In this document: one piece after another, positions 44,721 to 56,444 of the stretch
Numbering within the stretch: the first letter of the stretch is position 1
Layout of the letters: every line of letters starts with the position of its first letter
Source: Muscardinus avellanarius
Taxonomy: Eukaryota > Chordata > Mammalia > Rodentia > Gliridae
Direction of reading: 5' to 3'
DNA: 64,000 bases
Assembly: GCA_963383645.1 (NCBI GenBank)
Contig: OY726560.1
Coordinates: 152,730,546 to 152,794,545, forward strand
Translations under genes and position numbers: made by a program
The notes under the pieces: generated by a model
What the model was told of the DNA's origin: nothing
The model's input: only the letters and a program-made list of their open reading frames with translations
The model's database searches: none

Positions 44721-45445
44721 AGGCCAGGCTGCCAGAGACCCAGACACACACATCTTGGAGGTGTGGCCGAGGCCTCACATAGTAGGTAACAGAAGAAAGC
44801 GACCCAGAGTCTGGGCCTGGGTCCTACATGGAGGGTCTCTGCCATTCAGCGGGTTGCATCCTGCCCCACATTAGCTTACAGGCCAGAGTTTGATGCTGGG
44901 AGAGGGAAGGAAGAGGAGAGGGGAGGAAGAGAAGGAGAGGGGAGGGAGGGAGGCCTTCTAAAGGCTGCGGGCCTGCCTCGATGCTATCAGGAACCAGCTG
45001 CAGGCTGCTGAGCGACTCAGCTGGGAGCAGCGATGGATGATAGACGGGGATTCCTGTGCCCCCACCGCCTCACACGGGGCTTCTTATTCTTCCCTTAGGG
45101 CCTCCCCACCTGCCCCGAGGCTTGTTCAAAATAAAATGAACATCCACACTGAGTCCGGAGAATGCCATGGCATCTCTAGAATTGGGGGAGACATCTGCAA
45201 CATCACTAAAATAGTGCTCCGGATGAGAGGCTCCGAGCAGCAGCAGGAGGCAGCACTGGGGCTTGGTACCCGGGCTCTCCTTTCTGTCAAAGGTGAATGA
45301 CAGTTTGGAGAACTTTGTGGACTTGGGGCCAGGATTAACTTAAAGAGCATCCAGCTGATAGTGGTAGGCTGTGGTGAGTGTTGGGAAAATGCACAGATAG
45401 CCTGCAATCCATGGGGAACGTGGAGTTTTTTGTTGTTTTATGTTT

Positions 45446-45622
45446 TTGTACTGGGGATTGAATCCAGAGGCATTCTGCCTCTGAGCTACACTTACAACCC
45501 CTTTTTATTGTTTACTTTGAAACAGCATCTTGTGAAATTGCTTATGCTAGCCTCGAACCTACGATCCTTCTCTCTCAGTCTCTCAGGCACTGAGATTATA
45601 AGTGTGCACTACTGCGCCCAGT
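45446..45622 (-). mobile_element. Dimeric B1/ID SINE
   Basis: 'gtactggggattgaatccag' to 'gtgtgcactactgcgcccag'. Confidence 0.88.
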
Positions 45623-45640
45623 GAAACTTTTTTTCCCCTT

Positions 45641-45716
45641 CAATGTTGGGGATGGAACTCAAGACTTTGCACATGCCAGGCAAAGTCTCTTCTACTAAGC
45701 TGTACCCCCGGCCTTG
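45641..45716 (-). mobile_element. Monomeric ID element
   Basis: Reverse of 'ggccgggggtacagcttagt...gcctggcatgtgcaaagtc...'. It has the full tRNA-like ID body with the 'gcctggcatgtgcaaag' stretch absent from the ID halves of the dimeric SINEs. Confidence 0.8.
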
Positions 45717-46029
45717 CAATCCATATTAGAAAAATTGCTAAAATTGCTTGAGAACGCAAGGAAATAACTTCTTGAGGCCAGAGTGAGGAGAGAGCGGGCC
45801 TGGTGACTCTTGGCCTGGTGACAAGTAGGTCACCTACCTCCTGTGAAGTGAAAGGTGCGTAGGGTACTCTTCAAGGGCTCCTTTGGCGCTAACATTGAAG
45901 AAGTCACCAACCAGGTCTACTCTCCACCGGAAAGTCACATCCTAGCCATCCACCACAGTTCAGAAGAACTGAGGGAAATACGTCCTCTGCCTTCAGAATT
46001 CTTGCTAGCAAACCCATCTGAAGATTTCT

Positions 46030-46180
46030 CAGTTATCCACTGTTGCATAACAAATGATCTAAAATGTTGTGGCCAGAACGGCGACCTTCCACCGTCACAC
46101 AATTTTGTGGGTTCACTGGGCTCACTGGGGTGTCTCCTCTATGCCTTGGCTGTGGCCTCTGAGGCTGCGCACCTCCAGAA
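46030..46180 (+). repeat. Ancient interspersed-repeat remnant
   Basis: 'cactgttgcataacaaatga' followed by 'gttcactgggctcactgggg' resembles an old mammalian LTR/DNA repeat type ('gttgcataacaaattacc...'). Family uncertain. Confidence 0.35.
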
Positions 46181-46687
46181 GTGATCCCTCTGGGTTCATG
46201 CACGTGGCCGGCAGTGCGTGCTGGTTGTCAACAGACGTGCTCAGTTTCCCTCCGCTGGAATCTCCAGCAGGATTGGGCTCCCTCAGCACGGCTCTGGGTC
46301 CCCAGCAGGAGTGTTTCCAAGCCAGTGAGAAGCTCCGGATCCCTTAAGGTCTGGCCTAGGAAGTTCCATCCTTGTGGTATTTGACTGAGCAGAGCAAGTT
46401 GAGGAGAGGCGAAGTCATGGTAGAGAGCAGCCTTCATCCCCCACAGGTGGTCCCGGATGTGGGATGGCGCAACGTTCTCTCCACGTGATCTGTGTTGCTA
46501 TGGTGCTAAAGACCCCAGTCTGTGCTCACAACAGGCTGTGTACAAGGACCTGTCAGCCACCAGCAGAGGTGTGTATTCATTGAAACCCAGAACATCTCCA
46601 CCATTCAACGTGCGAGGTGGGGCATGTTGGCTGGGTTCCCACCTGGTCTAGCCACCTTTTCTTCTCTCTCTCTCTCTCTTGCATTTT

Positions 46688-46864
46688 ATAGTACTGGCAG
46701 TTGAACCCAGGGACATTCTACCTCTGAGCTTTCTTTTTTTTATCTTGAAACTAAGTCTCACTAAGTTGCTGAGGGCCTCCCTATGTTGCTGAGACTGGCC
46801 TCGAACGCATGATCCTCCTGTCTCCCAAGTACAGGCATTCCAGGCGTACACCGCCACACCAGCT
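46688..46864 (-). mobile_element. Dimeric B1/ID SINE
   Basis: 'agtactggcagttgaaccca' to 'ggcgtacaccgccacaccag', with a (CT)n run at 46660-46679 on its 3' side. Confidence 0.87.
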
Positions 46865-47664
46865 TTTCCTCTCTCTTTTTGAATTTCCTGAGGCAAACAG
46901 GAAACCTCCGTTGATTGCAAAGCCCTACTTGAGGTCTGCTGGTGAAATCAGTCTAGGAATCCCGCTTCCTCTCTGCACCTTTCAATTCCAAACTCCAAAC
47001 ACACTCCGACACCTGTTTTCCACAAGTGACGTTACTGCAGACTAAATGAAGTGGATCTTAATCCTGGGGCTCGACGCGTGTGTGCTAAGTTACAGCCTGA
47101 GCGCACACAGGAAATTTCGAGAAGACCATGCATGCTTCTGTTTTTTAACTCATTTCACCTATTCCCGTCTGCCTCCCAGTGTGCACATTGCAGATGTCAC
47201 ATCTCCAGCCCAGCAAGGATCTCTGAGCTGGGCCTGGAGACTCCTTGCAAACCCCAAAAGCCAGTTCTGTCCATATCTGGGCAACCGAGGGGTGGGGAGG
47301 TGTCAGAATACCTCCAAGTACATCCACACTGAGTTATGTGAAAACCACACTGGATTTCCAGAAAGCAGTTTCTCACCCCAAGGTGATCCCCAGTGTGTGA
47401 CTGGGAAGCCTTGCCTGCGGCTCAGCAGCCTGCGACGGCCAGCGCTCACGTGGGTCCTGTCCCCACCTGAGCCCGCCAGGTGCTACCACACACGTCTCTA
47501 CTTCCTCGTGCAAGGTTTCCTCAAAGAAAATTTGAAATCAAATAGAATGAAACAAAAGAGAAGGTCGGTATCCATTCCCAGGCACATCGGGGAGATCTTG
47601 ATAAATAAACACTGAGTAAACGAACCTGCAATGAATAATCACGGAATTCCAGACAAGTCCTACT

Positions 47665-47790
47665 GAGTTGTAGACTTGTTTATTTATTCATTCAACCGAC
47701 ACTTATGGAGCAGCTGGTATGCCAGAACAACCTGGGACAGAGGCACACAGGAGCAAGCAAGGTGCACCCTGACACCTGGGAGTGTGTGGT
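47665..47790. repeat. L2/MIR-like remnant
   Basis: 'tttatttattcattcaaccg', then 'acttatggagcagctggtat' and 'agaggcacacaggagcaagc'. Diverged. Confidence 0.4.
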
Positions 47791-47983
47791 CAGGTGTGAA
47801 CGCAGTTTGAGGGGTGTGGAAGAGAAGGGCCTGATGCGCCAGGAGAACCAGCTTCTTACTGCAAAAGTGAACAGTGATGTCCTTCCTGGTGTCCATAAAA
47901 TCCCAACAATTTTTATTTTGTAGCTGTAAACAAAGCCCTATGGAAAAAACAATATACTTGGGTTTGATTTTTGTTTGTTGTTT

Positions 47984-48174
47984 AGTATAGGGGTTGAACC
48001 CAGGGGCATTCTACCTCTGAGCTACACCTCCAGCGCTTTGTATTTTTTATTTTGAAACAGGATCTAAGTTGCTGAGGGCCTCACAAAGTTGCTGAGACTA
48101 GATTCGAACTTGCGATTCTCCTGTCTTACCTTCCAAGTACTGGGATTTCAGATGCACACCACTGTGCCTGGCTA
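47984..48174 (-). mobile_element. Dimeric B1/ID SINE
   Basis: 'ataggggttgaacccagggg' to 'atgcacaccactgtgcctgg'. Confidence 0.88.
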
Positions 48175-48175
48175 G

Positions 48176-48178
<3 letters not shown>

Positions 48179-48210
<32 letters not shown>
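48179..48210. repeat. T32 homopolymer run
   Basis: About 32 consecutive T at the head side of the preceding SINE, so not that element's tail. Confidence 0.95.
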
Positions 48211-48212
<2 letters not shown>

Positions 48213-48859
48213 TGAAAATACAGAGCCCTCCCGGGAAGCAGGTTGTGGTGTGCCAGCCACACAGCAGTTTCTTCTAGGGACTCTCCTGCTGTTGTCTGCT
48301 GAGCAGGATCACAAGCTCACCTTGTGTGGGTTGGGCAGGGCTGCCAGACTCCAGAGCTGCTTCCCCACTGCTGTAAGGCCAGCCTTGTCAGAGGGGCATG
48401 GGTGGCTCTGGGATCACTCTGATGAGCCGTTGACCCCCACCACAAATGAGCAGAAGCAGAAGGACATTTAAGCATGTGTCCTAAGGAAGGCCAGAGTCGG
48501 AACAAAAGGAATAAAGGCCAAGGGACGCCCAGGTCGGGTTCCTAGAGTGGCACAGGAGGAAGGTCCTGCCCCTGAGCTGGGCATGTCAGTGTCCCCTGAT
48601 CTAGAACCTAGGGCGATAAACACCCTGTTGAACATGTCACTGTATCATGCTCCAGATACAAAAGTGCTTCCCTGCTAAGCAACATGTGACAACCACAGTG
48701 CTGGGCACTCCTCCCACAAACTACGCCCCTCCAAGCACATTTCCACTAATGGCAGCCTTGGGCCTGGGACAAGGAGTTTGCAGGGGGAGCGAGAGAGAAG
48801 AGCCACCTGTAAGAGGCTCATGAAGAGAATGGCTAGCTTGTCAGCCGGCTCATAGATAC

Positions 48860-49256
48860 AGAATGTTCCCTGCAGAGCTCAGGCATTCGTGTTCAGAGTT
48901 GGTGCGATAAAGCCTTGAGGGTTATAATCTCGTCAGGAGATGAGTCCATTTTGATGGATGTACTGGGTGGTCACCTAGGCAGGTGGGATGTGGCTGGAGA
49001 AGGTGGGTTGCTGAGGTGTGGCCTCGGGGGCTGTGCTGTGTCTCTGAATACCTTTGCGTGCTCTCTGGCCTCCACCGGGTGAGAGCAGAGCCCTTTTGCT
49101 CTCTTTGCTTCCTGCCACCATTGTTCTGAGATTCTAAGATGCTGGCTTCACATAGACTGAACCCAGAATCCCCAAAAAACTGTGAGCAAATAAACTTTCT
49201 TACACCGTAGGGTCAGTTGTCTTGGATTATAGCGGTGAGAATCCTGACTGAGACAC
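48860..49256 (+). repeat. Probable solo LTR remnant (ERVL-MaLR-like)
   Basis: Contains 'gtgggatgtggctggagaag', 'tttgcttcctgccaccattg', 'ctgtgagcaaataaactttc' (polyadenylation-type signal) and end 'gagaatcctgactgagacac'. The same 3' layout recurs at 53.0-53.2 kb. Non-coding and diverged; the 5' border is a guess. Confidence 0.45.
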
Positions 49257-49279
49257 CCTTCCCCTACCCCACTTCTTCA

Positions 49280-49500
49280 TCAATATTTATCCATCAGACA
49301 CCTATTCAGGTATTTTTTTTAGCACTTATCTTGTACAGTGTTCTTGGGGGACATGGGAACACTAGCGATTCAGCACCGTATAAAATAATGTCTTTGTCCC
49401 CATAAAATTTACATTCTGGGGGATCCAGACCCAGAATATAATGCCTGGAGATAGACCAGACAACAAGGGCAAAAAAGAAAGTAAGGCAAGAGATGGTGAG
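49280..49500 (+). repeat. L2/MIR-like remnant
   Basis: 'catcagacacctattcaggt', 'tgtctttgtccccataaaat' and 'ttacattctgggggatccag' follow the common 'ccctgccctcaaggagcttacattctag' layout. Confidence 0.5.
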
Positions 49501-50906
49501 AACCCACAGGGGCTTCATCCTTTTTGACCTTGATTCTAACCTTCTGCAGGTGGACAGCCATGACCTCAGGCAGGCGTCCACTCACACCTGAGAGTGTACC
49601 CAGGGCGCCTGGGAACTGCGTAGGAATATAGGTGCTGGCTCAGTGGTTCTGGTTGTGGGTTCTGAGATTCTGCATCTCTGTCCAGCTCCCAAGTGCTGCT
49701 ACTGCTGGTGCAGGGACCACGCTCTGTGTAACAAGGATCTACAGAACAGGAAATGCTCCTTGCTGAGCTCAGATGATAGGCCCTCTCCCCAGGGATGGCT
49801 TCTGAGGGGAGCTGAAGAGGGGACCTGCCAAGCCCCACAGATGTGCCCAGGATTGCAGAAGCAAGCCCAGGCTGATAGGCAGCTTAGCACCTCTAAGCCA
49901 AGCAGCTTCAGCAGCCCCCCTAGCACAGGAGCTGCAGGAGAGCTCAGAGGTATCTTGACCAGCTGCCAGGGATGCCAAGAAACTTAAACAAATCTGCCTC
50001 TGCCATTAAATAAAGATCTTTTCCAGCTGGGTATATGGTATGGCAGAGACAGAACGGTTCTATGACCCATGGAAGCTGGATATGAGACAGCCTTGACCCA
50101 AAGCCTCAAGATGTGTCTCTGCCTCCAGCCCTTTTACACACCTCCTGATTCCTGAGTCCCCGGGAGCTGCACTCAGCCCTCAGCTCCCCAGAGTACAAGC
50201 CATAGCTCTCTCCCTCTCAATCACCCATCCTGCTTCCCATCCTGCAGCAGCACCCATCCTGCTTCCCATGCGATATCCAGAGAAGAGGCGAAGGCACTGT
50301 TAGTAGAGTCAGACCTAGAAGCCTGGAGGAGGTGTCCCAGCCTCAAAATACATGAGCCAGGACCCTTGGTTGCAAGTTTGCAGGGTGCTGACTAAGAGTC
50401 CTGTTGTCCTCGGGCTTGGGCACAGCATCAGCAAAGCTGCAGTAGGGAGAGGGAAGGGCCCTGATGAGGATCACAGAGGAAGCAGGCTTGTGTGAGCACC
50501 ACCCAGCGCTGGCGCCTGGAACAGGGTTTAGCACACACAGGGCTCTCCTCACATGTCGGCACCTCCCCCCACCCCACCTTTTTCCCACCTGTGCCCCCTC
50601 TAAGGGACCTTTGTTTTGACTCCACTTTAAAGTCCAGAAAAGCAGCTCTGTCTCTTTAAGCCCCTCGTGGGTCTCTCTAGTTTTCTTTGGCATCAGGGTT
50701 GGGCATCTTCGGAATCTGACCCACATCTGCACAGGATAAAGAGCAGATATCAAGCTGAAACATGTCTTGCGCCCAGCACACCAACTAAAGTAGCGCTTTT
50801 CTTAAGCTGCTGTTCCGGACTGTTCTAGCCTCCCCAGAAGGCAAGGTGGAGGCGAGGCCCATTTCCTGTAAGTATTCCATGATGCCTGAAGTGCCTCCTT
50901 GGCGTG

Positions 50907-50947
<41 letters not shown>

Positions 50948-52030
50948 TCCAGTGTGTGCCATTGTGCTACGACCTAAGGATACTTCTAGATCATTAGAAT
51001 AACCAACTTCATATGCCGAGCTGTTTTGAACTTGTTTTTGGAAACCTCTTCTGAACCACGGGACTGAAGAGCAGACACTCTATAAATATTTGCGGAGGTG
51101 CTGGAGCTTAGTGGCTGGGGGTAAGAAGCTGGCTTCAGGGCACTAGGATCAGGTCTGAGTGTCAGCCCTGGCAGGGGATCTGGGTGTGTATGTGTAAATA
51201 CGCCCTCGTAAGCTGATGAGACTACATGAACTCATGTTTACAGAGCACACCAATTGGCAAGGAAGAAGCAAACAAAAATGCTAGCTGTCGGAGTTGACAC
51301 ACGCCACCGCCCACAGGGACACCTTGGAGAGTGAAGAGGGCGCTAGAACCATCCTACTGGAGCCGCTGATAGACCCAGCACTGCTGGCGAGCCAGGCATG
51401 TGGCCACCCTTGCCATTGCTCTCTCCTGGAAGACATCCTTGGACATCATCAGATCCAACCTATTCACCTGACAAATGAAGCCAGCGAGCCCTGGCCAGGT
51501 GAAGAGCAGCCCAAAGGCCCACCATCTACCCGTGGATTTGAGGTGCGGGTCATGCTGCTTCTGACCCAGGCTCAGGCTCGCCCCTGGGGTGCTAAGTTCC
51601 CAGATGCTGTCTCCAGGAACGTGGCCAGAGGATCTGCAAGAAGGTGGGCTGTCACCTTCACCGAGGTTCTGCTAGATCCTAATTCACAGAAGAGGATTAT
51701 GAACTTCAGAGAAGGTAAAAGATTTGCCGGAGGCAGTCAGTGGAATTGCGAGAGCAGTGCCTCTCCTTTAGGCCTGGGCACCTTGCACTGAGATGTCACC
51801 GTCTGGCTGCTTATGCTTATGGCGGGCGGCTTCCTCCTCGTGCTGGTGGCACCAACAACTGAATTATTTGGGTTCACGGTCCCCTTGCTCAGCGTGTTGG
51901 TTCCAGAGTGTGTTGGTTCCTCCTGGTTCTTGGTACATGATGCCAACATTTGACTCAGAATTCATATTCCCAGTACGTGTTACTGACATAGTAGAATTAC
52001 ATAGTATAATGCCTGCTTCTGGAGACTGAG

Positions 52031-52031
<1 letters not shown>
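49501..52031. other. Intergenic DNA without a recognised gene
   Basis: No SINE. An imperfect 19-bp direct repeat 'acccatcctgcttcccat' occurs at about 50223-50270. A CG/CA run lies at 50903-50945, and a MIR/L2-like remnant may lie at 51.64-51.77 kb. The 165-aa frame at 51294-51791 has no recognisable domain. Confidence 0.45.
50903..50945. repeat. (CG)n(CA)n alternating purine-pyrimidine run
   Basis: 'gtgcgcgcgcacacaca...' about 43 bp, not attached to a SINE. Confidence 0.95.

Positions 52032-52076
<45 letters not shown>
52032..52076. repeat. (GT)n microsatellite abutting a SINE 3' end
   Basis: About 45 bp of GT running directly into 'ttactggggattgaactcag'. Confidence 0.97.
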
Positions 52077-52078
<2 letters not shown>

Positions 52079-52258
52079 ACTGGGGATTGAACTCAGGGGC
52101 ATACTGAACTCTATCCCCAGCCCTTTTTATTTTGAAACAGGGTCTCACTAGGTTGCTGAGAGTCTTACTACATTGTTAAGGCTGTCTTCGAAACTGCAAT
52201 CCTCCCGCCTCAGCCTCCCCAGTCCTGGGATTATAGGCGTGCACCACTATTTCCGGCT
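52077..52258 (-). mobile_element. Dimeric B1/ID SINE
   Basis: 'tactggggattgaactcagg' to 'ataggcgtgcaccactattt', with a deletion in the ID A-box region. Confidence 0.88.
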
Positions 52259-52485
52259 GGAGACTGTGTCTTTTAGAGGGAGATACTACGCCTGGCCCAG
52301 TAAAAGGTTTTCTCTAAATCTCACAGATAAAAGTGGCCAAGCATAAATGGAGCAGCATCTGTCACATCGCAGAGGATCCAACAAGAACAGACATTCTCCC
52401 TGTCAAGATACGAAGACTCCCAGAAAGAGTCTGAACACCAGTGCTGAACGAGACATCCTCCTTTCAGTGAAAAATGGCAAAATGA

Positions 52486-52696
52486 GCCAGGTGTGGTGGC
52501 ACACGCTCATAATCCCAGTACATGGAGAGGCTGAGACTGGAGGACCGTAAGTTTGTGGTCAACCTCAGCTACTTAGTGAGGCCCTCAGCAACTTAGTGAG
52601 ACCCTGTTTCAAAATAAAGAATAAAAAATAAGGGTGTAGGTCAGAGGTAGAATGCCCCTGGGTTCAATCCCCAGTTCCAAAAAAATAAAATAACAA
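52486..52696 (+). mobile_element. Dimeric B1/ID SINE
   Basis: 'gccaggtgtggtggcacacg' head, 'ataagggtgtaggtcagagg' and 'caatccccagttccaaaaaa'. Confidence 0.9.
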
Positions 52697-52959
52697 AAAG
52701 AGCCCCTCCTCACGAACAGAGCCTGGCTATGTCTAATAGGTGTCTCTATTCAAGGCCTGTCCTGAGGGGCATCTCCATTTCTTTCTTAAATACAGGATAA
52801 TCACAGCTTATCTCATATGTGTGCTGGCACTGGGTCCTCCTGCTTAGAAAAAAAATAGCTGTACCCAGCTAGAATGTCTCTTTGCCCTCACAGAAACCAG
52901 GCAGCCATGTTGGAGGTGAGACTTGGTTGCCAAGGAGGGCTCCCTGGGGCTGTGGCCTT

Positions 52960-53193
52960 GGGATTATATAAAGTACCTCCTTCCCTTGTAATCTCTCTTG
53001 CTTCCAGGCTTGGGGATGTGAGAACATCTCTGCTGGTTCCTCCCTCTGCCTCCTGCCACCATCCCCTGAACTCCACAGACTTAGTCTAATATGGACTAAA
53101 ACTCTGAAATCACCAAAAGCTGTGAGCTTACTTCTTCTAAGTTGTGTGGTCAGTTCCTTTGGATTCCAGCAGTGAGAATACTGACTGAGACAG
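52960..53193 (+). repeat. Probable LTR 3' part, same family as 49.0-49.25 kb
   Basis: 'tgcctcctgccaccatcccc', 'actctgaaatcaccaaaagc' and 'gcagtgagaatactgactga' align in order with the other copy. 5' border unclear. Confidence 0.45.
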
Positions 53194-53292
53194 CCTTGTT
53201 CTGGGAAGTCATAGACAGCTTCGAGCTAGTTGTGGAGGAGGAGGAGGAATTTACACCATGGCAACTGGCAAACTCTACAAGTCAGGGCTTTT

Positions 53293-53342
53293 GCCTTCCT
53301 TCCTCTTTCCTTCCTTCCTTCCTCTTTCCTTCCTTCCTTTCT
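53293..53342. repeat. (CCTT)n microsatellite
   Basis: About 50 bp of CCTT with TTTC interruptions. Confidence 0.93.
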
Positions 53343-54149
53343 CAGCAGTCACTAAACACTGCCCAGCTCACCACCACACATGTGGCCCCAGGCCCTCCTC
53401 CCCACTCCACCTACTTGTACACATCAGAATGCTCTTTTTACACAACTCAGACTTCCCAATTTCTACCCCTTCATCCATTCTCTCCAGGGACCTGTCTGCT
53501 CACCTCTCAGTTCTGCTCATCCCTGGCAATTATGAGTACTCAGCACACTGGGTTGTAAAAGATGCATCTCCTCTAATAGAATCGCCTTCAACCAAGTTTC
53601 CCCCAGAAGGGGTTAAGTACGCTGCCTATAAAATGTGTTTACAGAATCTCTCTTAGACCTTTACTTGCTACCTTGCGATGGCCACATTTTGTGATCTCCA
53701 GCACACCCTGGGGCTCGTCGGAAGCCCACAGAGGGTGGACTGCATTTCTTTCAGACAGGCTAAAGTCATTCATCTCTCAACTTAATCTTTAAAGATCTGA
53801 TGGGGGCAAAAGGCTCTCACCACTTCCAAGCCAAGCTGCCAAGAAAGGGCTCAGCAACGCCCCCATCCCCCACCCTGAGCCCAAACAGGTCTCCTTCAGA
53901 GGAACACTGATTTACAGAATCACGTTACGGCCAGACTGATCAAAACAGATAGTCACAGACTGTGACAGGGCTCAGAGGCTGGAATCTGACTCTGGCTCTG
54001 TGGCACACATTGTGATTTTTGAACAAATCCTGTTGCTTGTGAAACCCTTGTCCATAGCACTTCATCTCTGTTCGTACGTGCACTGGGGCTCTTTTCTTTG
54101 CAGAATGATATCTGAAGGCTGGGGTTTCCCCTGGCTTTCGCCATTCACA

Positions 54150-54595
54150 GTTCTTTCTGTACAATTTTTTAAAATACTGTTATTGGTGCATTGTGGTCTC
54201 ACATCACAACGTAGTTGATAGTGGCATACATGCACACAGTGTTCGGCCGGCCTTCCTGCTCTTCTCACCCCCTTCCCCCTGCGCCATGTTGAGACTGGCA
54301 TTGGTAGTCTCACATATGCATACAATGTCCATGGAAGTGATCCCTTCATTAATTCTCCCTATGCCCCCTTGATAACACCTCTCTTGCTCCACTGGAGTCT
54401 GTTATCTAAAGCCCCTCTTGTATGCTGATTACTCCCTAGCGTCCACACATGAGAAAAAACACTTGACCCTTCGCTTTCTGTGACTGGTTAATCTCACTTA
54501 GCACAACATTCTCCAGGCCCATCTACTTTTCTGCAAATGACCTAATTTTGTTCTTTATTGCTCAGTAGAACTCCATGCATAGCAACGATTTTAAA
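54150..54595 (-). mobile_element. LINE-1 3'-end fragment
   Basis: Reverse-orientation L1 3' end: 'atagtggcatacatgcacac', 'atctcacttagcacaacatt', 'ccaggcccatctacttttct' and 'tgcaaatgacctaattttgt'. Partial and diverged. Confidence 0.7.
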
Positions 54596-55384
54596 CAGCA
54601 CATATAATGTTCTCCCCACCTAGAAACCCTGCTAGAACCTAGTTGTTTTTCTGCTTCTAACTCTCGGGGCAGAGGACGGGTTTGCGACACACATGTGTTT
54701 CTCTGAGAAGGCGCAGGCCTCTGGGAGCAAAGAAATGATCGCTTCTTATTCATTTAGCTGTAACTCAATTATTTTGGAAACAAAACAAAGAGACTGTGGA
54801 AAATCTTGCTAAAAATAGTAAACCACTGAAGTGGAATAGTTGGTATGAAGACAATTAATTGTGCAGCAGCAATGTTCTTAATCATCTCTGAAGGGAACTC
54901 TGTGCTCATTGTACTAGTGGGAGTCAAGCGAGGACCTCGGTAGTCGCCCCTAGCCTAACCGCACCGTGCAGGGCCCGCTGGGGCTGCGCTTGTTGATTCT
55001 GAGGGGCCAGTCGGGTGGGGGGCTAGGGCAGCCAGAGGCCAGATTTGGGCTGCCTGGGAGTCACTGGGTGGGGACAATCCAAGCAAGTCCCTGCAGCCGG
55101 CGGCTCCCTTCAGTAGGGAAGATTCTCTCTGCATGTCACAGCAAGAAAGCCCCGTGCTAAAATGCACAGGCAGGTAGACTCCGCTCGCAGGAGTTGATGT
55201 GTGTGTGGTAAATCCGGACCCACAGCGCACCCAGCCACTCGGAGCATGAGCTTTACCAACCATGAGTCTTCACCCACATCTCTCTCCAGTCCCCACGCTG
55301 CCCACGGCTTGCGTCTGTCAAATGCTCGCATCTGCATGTCAGCTACAGTTCTAAGCACGGGGCATCCACTCTTTTGGGGTTTTG

Positions 55385-55510
55385 TTTTTACTCTTGTGGC
55401 AAAATGGACATAACATAGAATTTTCCAGAATAGTTCTTTTTAAGTGTATGGTCCAATGGCATGAAGTCCATTCGCACTGTTGTATTATCACCACCACCAC
55501 CGACCTAGAG
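55385..55510 (-). mobile_element. Old L1 (L1M-like) 3'-end remnant
   Basis: 'gtggcaaaatggacataaca', 'aagtgtatggtccaatggca' and 'tcgcactgttgtattatcac' follow the reverse L1M 3' end. A MIR-like piece ('gtcttattatccccacttac') follows at about 55551-55615. Confidence 0.6.
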
Positions 55511-55647
55511 AACTTTTCGCATTATTTCCATCTGCACACACCCACTCTTCCATCCTATGAGACAGTCTTATTATCCCCACTTACAGGTGAGGAATCAGAG
55601 GTACAGAGCAGTGCTGTCATCAGCATCTCTTTAAAGGGATGGCGAGA

Positions 55648-55821
55648 CTGGGTGTGGTCCTCCCAGTACTTGGGAGGCTGCGACAGGAGGATCGCAGGTT
55701 TGCTGCCAACCTTAGCCTCTTTGTGAGGCCCTCTGCAACTTAGTAAGACTCTGTTTCAAAATAAACATAAAAAGGGCTGGAGGTGTAGCTCAGTAGAATG
55801 CCCCTGAGTTCAATCCCCAGT
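55648..55821 (+). mobile_element. Dimeric B1/ID SINE followed by a GGAA array
   Basis: Truncated head 'ctgggtgtggtcctcccagt', 'ggaggtgtagctcagtagaa' and 'ttcaatccccagtgaaagga'. Its 3' tail is continuous with the purine tract. Confidence 0.88.
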
Positions 55822-56301
55822 GAAAGGAAAGAAGGAGGAAGGGAGTGAGCAAGGGAGGAAGGAGGGAGGGAAGGATGGAAGGAAGGAGGGAAGGGAGGAA
55901 GGAAGGAGGAAGGAAGGGAGGGAAGGAAAAAGGAAGGAGGGAAGGAAGGAAGGAGAGAAGGAGGAAGGAAGGGAGGGAAGAAAGAAGGAAGGAAGGAAGG
56001 AAGGAAGAGAAGGAAGAAGGAAGGAAGAAAGGAAGGGAGGGAGGGAAGGAAGGAGGGAAGGAGGAAGGAAGGGAGGGAAGGAAGAAGGAAGGAAAGAAGG
56101 AAGGAAGGAGGAAGGAAGGGAGGGAGGGAAGGAAGAAGGAAGGAAGGGAGGGAGGGAGGGAGAGAGGAAGGGAGGGAGGGAGGGAAGGAAGAAGGAAGGA
56201 AGGGAGGGAGGGAGGGAGGGAAGGAAGAAAGAAGGAAGAAAGGAAGGGAGGGAGGGAGGGAGGGAAGGAAGAAGGAAGGAAGGAGGAAGGAGGAAGGAAG
56301 G
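55822..56301. repeat. 480-bp (GGAA)n-type purine tract
   Basis: Almost purely A/G on the plus strand (isolated T or C at the far left), made of GGAA, GGGA, GAAGGA and AGAA units. It is open in several frames on both strands (Lys/Gly/Glu/Arg, and Ser/Pro/Leu/Phe), which is a composition artefact. Confidence 0.97.
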
Positions 56302-56444
56302 GACTCCTCCGGCTTTGCGGGCTATCTAATTTCTGTTGCAACACCTCAACCCCGCCCTGTAGCAAAAGTAGCCGCAGCCTAACCACAAGTGAACAGGTGT
56401 GGTTACATGTGATTTATGGACACTAAAATTTGAATTCCATGCAA

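Noticed and set aside
51294..51791. 165-residue plus-strand ORF
   Set aside because: No recognisable family. Part of it overlaps a possible old MIR/L2 remnant and no splice or promoter context was seen.
55790..56426. Overlapping 169-198-residue ORFs on both strands (Lys/Gly/Glu/Arg-rich, and Ser/Pro/Phe/Leu-rich)
   Set aside because: Translation of the GGAA tract; it has no stops in most frames. Not a gene.
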